Under the pieces are notes generated by a model that was not told the DNA's origin, did no database searches, and was given only the letters and a program-made list of their open reading frames with translations. Of a DNA stretch of 13,962 nt, positions 1-6,859 are shown in pieces; position 1 is the stretch's first letter, and each line of letters begins with the position of its first letter. The position numbers and the translations under genes were made by a program. This stretch comes from JAAZBV01 sp964460435 (GTDB lineage Bacteria; Desulfobacterota; DSM-4660; Desulfatiglandales; HGW-15). The stretch spans positions 1-13,962 of the forward strand of contig CAYWRH010000117.1 in NCBI GenBank assembly GCA_964460435.1, given 5' to 3'.

Positions 1-140
1 TTAATGTCTTAATAACTTTGATAAATTGATCCTGTTTTTGTTTATTTTATTTATCCATTTGAAATATGCAGGCCTATTATCCGGGGCTTTGATATAGATT
101 TGAAAGATTGCCAAAAAATTGACGAACTGCAGGAAAGGTT

Positions 141-920
141 ATGGCTGTAAAAAAGAAGATCAATTATAAACTTGATTCAAACGCATGGATGTCAACCTAC
201 ACTGACCTTATGACCCTGCTATTGACCTTTTTTGTACTGTTACTCAGCCTTTCAACCGTAGATAAAACCAGAAAACTTCGCGCCCTTAATTCACTTGTGG
301 GCGCTTTTGGTTTTAAGCCGGGAGGGCAGTCAGTGCTTGGGGATCAGAAAGGAATAAATATAACAACAGGCGCGGCCCCTATTACACCGGAGGATGTGCA
401 GTTTGAAAGGCTGCGCAATTTAACCCTCAAGCATGGACTTAAATCCGAGCTGACAATGAGCCAGCAGCTTGAACGCACAGTCATTACCATTAAAGACAAT
501 GTGATCTTTGGCCATAAATCATCCGTGCTGTTAGCGGAAAAGTCTGAATTCCTTTCAGAGCTTGCAGAAGTGTTAAAGGAAGGCCATCAGATGATAGAAC
601 TCCGCGGTTACAGCGATTCTTCAGAGTCTTTAATGGAAAAAGACCCGTATAAAGAATCCATGTTGCTCTCATCAAAAAGGGCGATAGCCCTGTTTGATTT
701 CTTTGTGGAAAAAGGGATTGCCCCCGGGGATATTGTTGCTCACGGTTTCGGACAAAATTATATGGGCAAATCAAAAAAGGGAAAGGAATCATATTTGAAC
801 CGTCAGGTTGAGATTATACTGGACTACAGAGAGAAGGTGCCATTCAATATAAGGAGTCAAGGAGGGAAAAGGGATTTTCTCGATTTTAAAGGCTTCTTTT
901 TCAGACAGAGAGGGCTATAA
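141..920 (+). CDS. MotB/OmpA-family stator protein, first of a tandem pair (divergent form)
   Basis: This 259-residue protein has the layout of MotB, the subunit of ion-driven motors that anchors the stator to peptidoglycan. A short cytoplasmic tail leads into one membrane segment (about residues 16-38) that begins WMSTYTDLMTLLLTFF. Asp22 sits where MotB carries its ion-binding aspartate. A linker follows, then an OmpA-like peptidoglycan-binding domain (about 120-230). That domain is divergent: the usual GHTD is GYSD, and the C-terminal NRRVEI is NRQVEI. The basic tail after residue 230 is extra. The ATG is supported by AGGA six bases upstream. Its stop codon directly abuts the ATG of a second MotB-like gene, so the two are almost certainly cotranscribed. 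A MotA-type partner is not in the window; it may lie to the left. The family call is firm. Whether it drives flagella or another machine cannot be told here. Confidence 0.85.
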   Translation: MAVKKKINYKLDSNAWMSTYTDLMTLLLTFFVLLLSLSTVDKTRKLRALNSLVGAFGFKPGGQSVLGDQKGINITTGAAPITPEDVQFERLRNLTLKHGLKSELTMSQQLERTVITIKDNVIFGHKSSVLLAEKSEFLSELAEVLKEGHQMIELRGYSDSSESLMEKDPYKESMLLSSKRAIALFDFFVEKGIAPGDIVAHGFGQNYMGKSKKGKESYLNRQVEIILDYREKVPFNIRSQGGKRDFLDFKGFFFRQRGL

Positions 921-1658
921 ATGGCTGAAGACAAGGTCATAATAGAAGAGGTAAAGATGGGCGAGATACCAGCATGGATGGTGACCTTTTCAGACCTGAC
1001 CACCCTCCTTCTCACCTTTTTTGTGCTTCTTTTGTCCATGTCCTCAATGGATGACAAGTCATTAAAAAGCCTTTTTACAAACTTTACCAGCGCAAGCGGC
1101 ATCCTGAATTTTAAGGAGCTTGGAGAGGTATACAGGCCAAAGGATGTGATGATAGATGGCATTTATGACAGAATCAAGGACACCATGATTATCAAACGTT
1201 CGGATGACCCGGTTGATATCCCTGCTGATACGGATCAGATATTTATGACAGAGACAGGCGGGCAGGTGGTAATGCAGAATATAGAGGGAGGTTTCAAACT
1301 GGTATTTGGACACAAGATCATGTTTGAAAGCGGAAAGGCCGAGATCAAGGATGAGATGAAACCAATCCTTGGCGAGGTGGCAAAATTCATAAAGGCCTCC
1401 TATTTCCAGATATATATTGATGGCCACACAGATGATATACCCATTAACAATGAGGAGTTTCCATCCAATACCATCCTCTCCCTTATGAGGGCCTATAATG
1501 TGATGAAGTACCTTATCGAAGAGGGTGGTGTTAACCCGGATACCCTTGCATTGGGAGGGTATGGTGAAAAGCATCCAATCGATGCCAATGATACCCCGTC
1601 AGGAAGAGAGAAAAACCGGCGGGTCGAGATGATCTTTAAAAGCAAGACCTATTTCTGA
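921..1658 (+). CDS. motB: MotB/OmpA-family stator protein, second of the pair (canonical form)
   Basis: This 245-residue protein is a more typical MotB. A cytoplasmic tail of about 18 residues precedes a single membrane helix (about 19-41) beginning WMVTFSDLTTLLLTFF, with Asp25 at the ion-binding position. The periplasmic OmpA-like domain (about 125-243) keeps the family signatures: FESGKAEI, the GHTDDIPI peptidoglycan-binding motif, GYGE, and GREKNRRVEM near the C-terminus. It should sit in the inner membrane and tether a MotA-type channel to the cell wall. It starts on the base after the preceding gene's stop, which implies translational coupling. Its last 10 bp overlap the 3' end of der on the other strand. 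PomB or TolR-like roles are possible, but the intact OmpA domain favours MotB. Confidence 0.9.
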   Translation: MAEDKVIIEEVKMGEIPAWMVTFSDLTTLLLTFFVLLLSMSSMDDKSLKSLFTNFTSASGILNFKELGEVYRPKDVMIDGIYDRIKDTMIIKRSDDPVDIPADTDQIFMTETGGQVVMQNIEGGFKLVFGHKIMFESGKAEIKDEMKPILGEVAKFIKASYFQIYIDGHTDDIPINNEEFPSNTILSLMRAYNVMKYLIEEGGVNPDTLALGGYGEKHPIDANDTPSGREKNRRVEMIFKSKTYF

Positions 1659-2971
1659 TTTCTTGTCCTTTCCCTGAAAACCACCCTTACAGGGACATTA
1701 TCCAGGCCAAAACTGCCTCTTATCTGGTTTACAATAAACCTTTCATAAGAAAAATGGACTGCCTTCGGGTGGTTCACAAAAACCACAAAGGTGGGAGGTC
1801 TGGTTCCTGTCTGTGTCGCATAATAAAATTTCAGGCGTGTTCTTCCAACAAGAGGCGGCGGCCTTTTGAGTATCATCTCCTCTATAAGCCTGTTCACATC
1901 ACCTGTGTTGACCCTCATATCAAACTGGCTGTAAACCTTATCTATCTTTTCAAATATCTTGTTAACCCGTTCACCGGTCAGGGCCGATATGTTTATCCGC
2001 GGGGCATATGAGACAAACTGGAGTTGCCTGTCCATATCAAGGCCAAGCTGTTTTATCCGTTCGGGCTCCTTTTTTACAAGGTCCCACTTATTGACAGCAA
2101 GGATAACCCCGCGCATACGGTCAAGCGCATATCCGCATATCCTGGCATCCTGTTCAGAGACACCCTCATTCGCGTCAATCATGATAATGGCAATATGACA
2201 CCTTTCAATGGAGCGGATAGCCTTAATCATGGAGAACTTGTCTATCTTGTCGCTGACCCTGCTCTTTCTCCTTATGCCTGCGGTGTCTATCAGAAGATAC
2301 TCCTTCTCGCCCCTGTTAACCCTGATATCAACAGAATCCCTTGTTGTGCCCGGTATTTCACTGACAAGCATCCTTTCATGACCCACTATCCTGTTTATGA
2401 GAGAGGATTTGCCGGCATTTGGTCTCCCTATAATGGCCACTCGTATCTGGTTCTCTGTCTCAGCAGGCGCTGAATCATCAGGTATGGAGGCTGCAATATC
2501 ATCCATCAGTGTTCTCAGGCCATAACCGTGGGCAGATGAAAGGGGATAAATGGTTTCCGCCCCAAGGCTAAAAAAGTCATGAAGCAGGGTCTCCTTTTCA
2601 GGGCTGTCTATCTTGTTTACCACAGTATATATTTTTTTTTCGTACCGCCTCAGGATAGAGGCGACCTCTTCATCAGCCGGCACAAGCCCGCTTCTGCCAT
2701 CCATCATAAAGAGGATCTGGTCAGCCTCATTGATAGCCTTTAATACCTGCTGCCTGACCTGTTCTGAAAAAGGGCCGTCATCCTTCTCATCAAACCCGCC
2801 TGTATCAACAATGATGAATGATTTGCCTTCCCAGTTTACCGTGGCATAGTTGCGATCCCTTGTAACCCCCGGCTGATCATCTACAATAGAGTCCATAGAC
2901 CTTGAAAGGCGGTTAAAAAGGGTGGACTTGCCTACATTAGGACGCCCGACTATGGCTATTATTGAGGTCAT
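1649..2971 (-). CDS. der: Ribosome biogenesis GTPase Der (EngA)
   Basis: Der is an essential double-GTPase that acts in assembly of the 50S ribosomal subunit. The 440-residue product has the full architecture. The first G domain has GRPNVGKS (9-16), DTGG (56-59) and NKID (119-122). The second has GRPNAGKS (182-189), DTAG (229-232) and NKWD (294-297). A C-terminal KH-like domain follows (about 350-437) with the typical TGTRPPTFVVFVN stretch. The length matches the usual 430-490 residues. The start is ATG, with only a weak GAAG upstream. The gene lies 73 bp downstream of a receiver-domain gene on the same strand and is probably read from that gene's promoter. It ends in TAG, overlapping the tail of the convergent motB. 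Confidence 0.97.
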   Translation of the reverse strand: MTSIIAIVGRPNVGKSTLFNRLSRSMDSIVDDQPGVTRDRNYATVNWEGKSFIIVDTGGFDEKDDGPFSEQVRQQVLKAINEADQILFMMDGRSGLVPADEEVASILRRYEKKIYTVVNKIDSPEKETLLHDFFSLGAETIYPLSSAHGYGLRTLMDDIAASIPDDSAPAETENQIRVAIIGRPNAGKSSLINRIVGHERMLVSEIPGTTRDSVDIRVNRGEKEYLLIDTAGIRRKSRVSDKIDKFSMIKAIRSIERCHIAIIMIDANEGVSEQDARICGYALDRMRGVILAVNKWDLVKKEPERIKQLGLDMDRQLQFVSYAPRINISALTGERVNKIFEKIDKVYSQFDMRVNTGDVNRLIEEMILKRPPPLVGRTRLKFYYATQTGTRPPTFVVFVNHPKAVHFSYERFIVNQIRGSFGLDNVPVRVVFRERTRNQK

Positions 2972-3044
2972 AATTATCTTCTACAGATTAAAATCATCTA
3001 TTTTAAATTTTCTGTACGACTTGAGGTCCTGCCAGATAGATGGA

Positions 3045-3422
3045 TCAGGCACAGGCGGCAAGATTGTCACATATTGTTTGGTTCAGGTCCATAAGTTTAA
3101 CAGGCTTTCTTAAAAGCCTCAGGGCCAGACCTTCATTTATGGTCTTTTTTGCCCTGATATCTCCGGGGTTTCCTGTAAGCACAAGTATCCTTGCATCAGG
3201 GTCAATGGACTTGATTTTAGAGGATGATTCATAGCCATCCATTACAGGCATCTCTACATCCATCACAACAATATCAGGCGAAAAGGACTTGTATTTTTCA
3301 ACCGCCTCTTTCCCGTTAAATGCCCTTTCCACAACAAAGCCGCCAATAAGATTAAGCGACTCCATTATGAGTTCAGAAAGGGTCTTTTCATCATCAACAA
3401 TAAGCACTTTTTTGGGTAACAT
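3045..3422 (-). CDS. Stand-alone response regulator receiver (CheY-like)
   Basis: This is a single receiver domain of 125 residues with no output domain. The phosphoacceptor is Asp55 in VVMDVEMPVMDGY. The acidic pair is Asp10-Asp11 in VLIVDDE, the switch threonine is Thr83 in VLTG, and the conserved lysine is Lys106 in RKPVKL. It should be phosphorylated by a histidine kinase and act through protein contacts, as CheY and Spo0F do; the partner is not visible. I chose the ATG at 3422 over a TTG 18 bases upstream because a strong promoter predicts transcription starting near 3445, which leaves a proper leader with GGGAAAAAGAG only for the ATG. It lies just upstream of der. The nearby MotB pair suggests motility signalling, but that is only proximity. 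Confidence 0.9.
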   Translation of the reverse strand: MLPKKVLIVDDEKTLSELIMESLNLIGGFVVERAFNGKEAVEKYKSFSPDIVVMDVEMPVMDGYESSSKIKSIDPDARILVLTGNPGDIRAKKTINEGLALRLLRKPVKLMDLNQTICDNLAACA

Positions 3423-3451
3423 TCTCTTTTTCCCTTTCAAAAATTGAGGAG

Positions 3452-3480
3452 ATGATATTTTCTATGGCCCCCTATGTCAA
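3452..3480 (-). promoter_or_regulatory. Sigma70-type promoter for the receiver gene and probably der
   Basis: Read on the minus strand, TTGACA (3480-3475) is followed after exactly 17 bases by TATCAT (3457-3452). This is a near-consensus housekeeping promoter. Transcription would begin near 3445, about 23 bases before the receiver ATG. Confidence 0.7.
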
Positions 3481-3488
3481 CAAAAAAC

Positions 3489-3532
3489 TACAATATCTTG
3501 TATTCTTTAAAAAGAATATAATACATATTGTA
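3489..3532. repeat. 44-bp AT-rich imperfect palindrome in the receiver/pyrG divergent region
   Basis: The outer arms TACAATAT (3489-3496) and ATATTGTA (3525-3532) are perfect reverse complements. Inside, GTATT (3500-3504) can pair with AATAC (3520-3524) and CTTT (3505-3508) with AAAG (3511-3514), across small bulges. A TATAAT hexamer (3517-3522) lies within it, but I see no good -35 element at the right distance. It could be an operator or a cruciform-prone spacer. The remainder of the 3423-3713 gap holds no gene that I can see. A TTGACT (3635-3640) with a poor -10 (TAGGTT) is the only weak pyrG promoter candidate. Confidence 0.45.
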
Positions 3533-3713
3533 TTTCTGACAATGATCTGGGTTAATTTTTTCTTGAATTTCAGGCTGATATATACACTTTTGACAATTCA
3601 ACATCCCTGAGCCATCTCTTTCTCCTTTTTTGTCTTGACTAAAAAGGATAATGTGGCTAGGTTTTTTTTCATTTTTACTTACTAAAAACCTTCATAATTA
3701 AGATTCGGGTATT

Positions 3714-5294
3714 ATGGACACCAAATATATAGTTGTTACAGGCGGAGTTTTATCAGGGCTGGGAAAGGGGATCGCAGCCGCATCAATCGGACACCTTCTT
3801 TCATCAAAATTAAAGATAATCCCGATAAAGTGCGACGGGTATCTCAATGTAGACCCGGGCACTATGAACCCCTATGAGCATGGCGAGGTCTTTGTCCTGG
3901 ATGATGGCGGAGAGGTAGATATGGACTTTGGCCATTACGAAAGGTTTCTGGGCACCACCTGCAAGTCAAACTGGAACCTTACCATGGGCAAGGTCTTTGA
4001 CATGGTAAGAAAAAAGGAGAGAAAGGGGGACTACCTGGGCAAGACCGTTCAGTACATACCCCATGTGACAGATGTGATAAAAAATCATATATTCACGGTA
4101 GCAAAGGATGAAAAGGCTGATCTGGTAATCATAGAGATAGGCGGAACGGTGGGCGACATAGAGAATGAACTGTTTCTGGAGGCCATGCGGCAGCTCAAGG
4201 AGGATGCGGGCAGGGGAAATACAGTCTATGTGCACCTCACCTATGTGCCGATCCCGTATGGCGTAAATGAGCAGAAATCAAAGCCGACACAGCAGAGCGT
4301 CAATCTCCTGAAACAGCGGGGCATATTCCCTGACATAATAATAGGCAGGTGCACCGAATATCTTACGAAGGATATAAAGGCAAAGATCAGCAGCTTCTGT
4401 GATGTTGACCCTGAGGCTGTTATAACCGGTCTGGATGTGGATGATATATATGAAATACCCCTTGTATTCGAAGAGGAGGGGTTGCCCGGTATACTTCACA
4501 AGAAGCTCAATATCTACAGCCCTCCTGACCTGAGAAAGTGGCGGCAGCTTGTTAATAATATCAAGGCGCCGAAAAGGGAGATAACAGTGGCCATGTGCGG
4601 CAAGTACACAAAGCTTGAAGACTCATATGCCTCTATTATCGAATCCTTTAATCACTGTTCCGCTCATCTTGAGTGTAAAATAAACATCAGGTGGGTTGAA
4701 ACAACCGAGCTTTCAGATACCTCATTCATGAATGAGGTGGATGGCATTGTTGTGCCCGGTGGATTTGGGTCAAGAGGTGTGGAGGGAAAGATAGAGGCGA
4801 TAAGGGTGGCGCGCGAGAAGAATATCCCCTTCCTGGGATTATGCCTGGGTCTGCATATGGCGGTGATCGAGTTTTCAAGGAATGTTTGCGGCCTTAACGG
4901 GGCCAATTCCACTGAGATGGATGCTAATACGCCCCACCCGGTGATAGACATACTTCCTGAGCAGAAAGGTGTCACGGAAAAGGGCGGCACCATGAGGCTG
5001 GGCGCATATACTGCGATACTCAAAGAGGGGACTATAACAAAGGCCCTGTACAATAAAGATGAGGCCTCGGAGAGGCATCGACACAGGTATGAGGTCAATC
5101 CTGAATACCATGAAATACTCACAAAGAACGGTATGGTTTTTTCAGGCACATCCCAGGATGGCAGGCTTGTAGAGTTTATAGAGCTGAAGGGGCACAGGTT
5201 TTTTGTGGCAACCCAGGCACACCCTGAACTCAAATCCAGAATGGAGGCGCCTGCGCCCCTGTTTTACGGCTTTGTAAAGGCTTGTCTTGGATGA
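3714..5294 (+). CDS. pyrG: CTP synthase (glutamine-hydrolysing), divergent subtype
   Basis: CTP synthase converts UTP to CTP using ATP and ammonia from glutamine, the last step of de novo pyrimidine nucleotide synthesis. The 526-residue protein has an N-terminal synthetase domain (about 1-265) with a GGVLSGLGKG P-loop, the HGEVFVLDDG segment and EIGGTVGDIE. A class I glutamine amidotransferase domain (about 290-525) follows, with nucleophile Cys377 in GLCLGLH and His503/Glu505 in AHPE. Several motifs differ from common bacterial forms. The P-loop has SGLGKG rather than SSLGKG, the nucleotide-binding DPYLN is DGYLN, and the glutamine usually found four residues after the nucleophile is His. 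The start fits the family N-terminus although the Shine-Dalgarno is poor. It leads a three-gene cluster with a zinc-ribbon gene and pyrE. Confidence 0.96.
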   Translation: MDTKYIVVTGGVLSGLGKGIAAASIGHLLSSKLKIIPIKCDGYLNVDPGTMNPYEHGEVFVLDDGGEVDMDFGHYERFLGTTCKSNWNLTMGKVFDMVRKKERKGDYLGKTVQYIPHVTDVIKNHIFTVAKDEKADLVIIEIGGTVGDIENELFLEAMRQLKEDAGRGNTVYVHLTYVPIPYGVNEQKSKPTQQSVNLLKQRGIFPDIIIGRCTEYLTKDIKAKISSFCDVDPEAVITGLDVDDIYEIPLVFEEEGLPGILHKKLNIYSPPDLRKWRQLVNNIKAPKREITVAMCGKYTKLEDSYASIIESFNHCSAHLECKINIRWVETTELSDTSFMNEVDGIVVPGGFGSRGVEGKIEAIRVAREKNIPFLGLCLGLHMAVIEFSRNVCGLNGANSTEMDANTPHPVIDILPEQKGVTEKGGTMRLGAYTAILKEGTITKALYNKDEASERHRHRYEVNPEYHEILTKNGMVFSGTSQDGRLVEFIELKGHRFFVATQAHPELKSRMEAPAPLFYGFVKACLG

Positions 5295-5300
5295 AAAAGG
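5294..5300 (+). promoter_or_regulatory. Shine-Dalgarno that fixes the start of the zinc-ribbon gene
   Basis: AAAAAGG lies seven bases before the ATG at 5308. This favours that ATG over an upstream TTG (5287) inside the end of pyrG. Confidence 0.5.
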
Positions 5301-5307
5301 TTTATCG

Positions 5308-5661
5308 ATGAGCAGATACAGGGTCGTATTTACAGGTCTGACACGTACAGAGGAGTTTTTTAAGGGTCATATTGCAAGGTTTGGAATAACCCCCGCTGAC
5401 ACAGAGTACATAATCAAAAAGGCGCCTGTTGTTTTAAAGGAGGCTGATTCCCTTGAATTTATCCGGAGATACGCCAGGGCTATTATGCAGGCAGGAGGGG
5501 ATGTCTATATCCAGACCTGTGAAGATAGGGGCATGGGCAAAAATCTCCCCAGTCGTGTGGCAGGCATGGAGAGCTTCACACAGTGTCCCCGGTGCGGTCA
5601 CAGACAGCATAAGAAGATAAATTGCGAAAGATGCGGTTTTATGTTGAAACAGCATAAATAA
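5308..5661 (+). CDS. Small zinc-ribbon protein of unknown function between pyrG and pyrE
   Basis: I do not recognise this 117-residue protein as a named family. Its C-terminus is a clear four-cysteine zinc ribbon: Cys93-x2-Cys96, nine residues, Cys106-x2-Cys109 (CPRC...CERC). The N-terminal 70 residues look like a small alpha/beta domain: a strand (YRVVF), a helix, a PVVLKEADS loop, a helix (FIRRYARAIMQAG) and a strand (GDVYIQT). That pattern recalls the L7/L12 C-terminal or ClpS-like fold, but the resemblance is by eye only. There is no signal peptide or membrane helix, so it should be cytoplasmic. It begins 13 bp after pyrG and 88 bp before pyrE on the same strand, so it may be cotranscribed with both. 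A regulatory or chaperone role in pyrimidine metabolism is possible but unsupported by any motif. Confidence 0.75.
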   Translation: MSRYRVVFTGLTRTEEFFKGHIARFGITPADTEYIIKKAPVVLKEADSLEFIRRYARAIMQAGGDVYIQTCEDRGMGKNLPSRVAGMESFTQCPRCGHRQHKKINCERCGFMLKQHK

Positions 5662-5749
5662 TTTAAAAGAAATTCCGGGCGTTGATTTGTTGTGCTTCCC
5701 ATTACAGTCAGGCCGGGTTTTAAGAACATAATTTTCAAGGTGACAAGAT

Positions 5750-6505
5750 ATGGAAGAATATAAACAGAGGCTAGCAAGGCTGCTTGCACAGACAGGCGCC
5801 CTTTTCTTTGACGATAACCTTATACTGAAGGACACAAGGCCCACCCCCTATTTTGTAAATTTCGGGATGTTCAGGACAGGCAAGCTTATCAGAGAACTGG
5901 GCTCCCTCTTCAGCGATATGATTATGGGTACAGGCCTTATCTCAAAAATAGATATAATACTTGGGCCGTCATATAAGGGCAGCGCTATTGCCCTGGCAAC
6001 CGCCATAGGTCTCTATGAAAAATACGGGCATGACCTCTTTTTTGAATATGACAGAAAAGAGGCCAAAAAACATGGCGAGGGCAGCACATCAAACAGCCTG
6101 CTTGTAAACCGCACCCTGTTTGACGGGTGCAGGATATTTATTGTCGATGATGTTACTACGACAATGGGCACAAAATATGAGCTCATAGAGAGCCTCAACA
6201 ATGAGGCCGCCAAACAGGGAATAAAGATTAATATTTCCGGGATAGGTATCGCTGTAGACAGGGAGCAGAGCACAGCGGTATATGACAGCCAGGGCAAATA
6301 TATCCCCGATGTAAAGGGTGAAAACACCATCAGGACATTTACCATGAAAACCGGCATACCTGTATTTTCTATTGCAGGGATAAAGGAGATGGTCAAATAC
6401 CTTTATGAAGAAAAGGTGCCGGTCATGATTCGTGGAAAAAGGGGGCGCATCGATGACAATACAAAGGATATTTTTGACAGATACATAAATACCTACGGGA
6501 ATTAA
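5750..6505 (+). CDS. pyrE: Orotate phosphoribosyltransferase
   Basis: PyrE joins orotate to PRPP to give orotidine 5'-phosphate in de novo UMP synthesis. The 251-residue protein shows the expected motifs in order. ILKDTRPTPYFVN (25-37) corresponds to the family's LKSGR-SP-F-N segment. RKEAKKHGEG (102-111) is the catalytic flexible loop. IFIVDDVTTTMGTK (129-142) is the PRPP-binding motif with its paired aspartates. It is longer than the roughly 210-residue enterobacterial enzyme; the extra length lies in the C-terminal half. The PRPP motif reads TTTMGTK where the common form reads ITAGTA. The ATG is preceded by AAGGTG at a good distance. It closes the pyrG cluster, and its stop codon interlocks with that of the convergent 90-residue gene (4 bp overlap). 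Confidence 0.93.
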   Translation: MEEYKQRLARLLAQTGALFFDDNLILKDTRPTPYFVNFGMFRTGKLIRELGSLFSDMIMGTGLISKIDIILGPSYKGSAIALATAIGLYEKYGHDLFFEYDRKEAKKHGEGSTSNSLLVNRTLFDGCRIFIVDDVTTTMGTKYELIESLNNEAAKQGIKINISGIGIAVDREQSTAVYDSQGKYIPDVKGENTIRTFTMKTGIPVFSIAGIKEMVKYLYEEKVPVMIRGKRGRIDDNTKDIFDRYINTYGN

Positions 6506-6774
6506 ACAGCCCTGTTTTTCGCTGCTTCGATCAGTTCAAGCAACGATTGTACCTTTGTTGGTCTCTCACTTTCAAACGAGGTTTTCCATTCTTCTTCTGT
6601 GAGTATTTCTTTTAGATACTCTTCGACAGGGAAATACTGAAACCAGCAGTCAAGGGTCTTGAAACAGGGCAGCCCTCTGTTTTCCATGCGACAGTATGAG
6701 AAGGTGACTGCATGCCCGAGCTTAGGACAGCGGTTCTGATATGAATCAAACCGGATATTGTTTTCGTCTGACAT
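6502..6774 (-). CDS. Conserved-looking 90-residue four-cysteine protein, function unknown
   Basis: This small soluble protein is not assigned to a named family. Four cysteines lie in its N-terminal half, Cys16, Cys28, Cys37 and Cys43, within the pattern RCPKLGHAV, FSYCR, GLPCFKTLDCWF. Their spacing (11, 8 and 5 residues) suits a metal or iron-sulfur site. The C-terminal half is acidic and helical, beginning FPVEEYLKEIL. The start is ATG with AAGG (TTTAAGG) about six bases upstream, and coding character is good throughout. It lies between the HU terminator and the 3' end of pyrE, overlapping pyrE by 4 bp. Only 27 bases separate its start from the HU hairpin, so its promoter must overlap the terminator or it relies on read-through. 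I judge it a real gene, but offer no function. Confidence 0.75.
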   Translation of the reverse strand: MSDENNIRFDSYQNRCPKLGHAVTFSYCRMENRGLPCFKTLDCWFQYFPVEEYLKEILTEEEWKTSFESERPTKVQSLLELIEAAKNRAV

Positions 6775-6801
6775 AATAACCTTAAATAAAGCCCAAAATA
6801 A

Positions 6802-6835
6802 AAACCCCCACAGGGAATTGGACCTGAGGGGGTTT
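6802..6835 (-). terminator. Intrinsic terminator of the HU gene
   Basis: AAACCCCC-A-CAGG (6802-6814) pairs with CCTG-A-GGGGGTTT (6823-6835) around an eight-base loop. The stem is GC-rich with one internal mismatch. On the minus strand it is followed by TTTATTTT, a proper U-rich tail. The plus-strand side has only TTT and then CGG, so termination should act on the HU transcript. Confidence 0.85.
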
Positions 6836-6859
6836 CGGCGTGTAAATAGAAGAAATATT

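Noticed and set aside
1..140. The end of an upstream motA gene before the MotB pair
   Set aside because: All frames in this AT-rich stretch have stops and none shows MotA-like sequence. If motA is linked, it must lie outside the window.
1062..1574. A 170-residue minus-strand frame opposite motB
   Set aside because: It is the shadow of a clear MotB protein and has no ribosome site or domain of its own.
2024..2473. A 149-residue plus-strand open frame inside der
   Set aside because: It is the antisense shadow of the GTPase gene, whose motifs are complete on the other strand. The shadow protein has no recognisable domain.
4664..5233. A 189-residue minus-strand frame opposite pyrG
   Set aside because: It lies entirely antisense to the amidotransferase domain of pyrG and has low-complexity, unrecognisable sequence.
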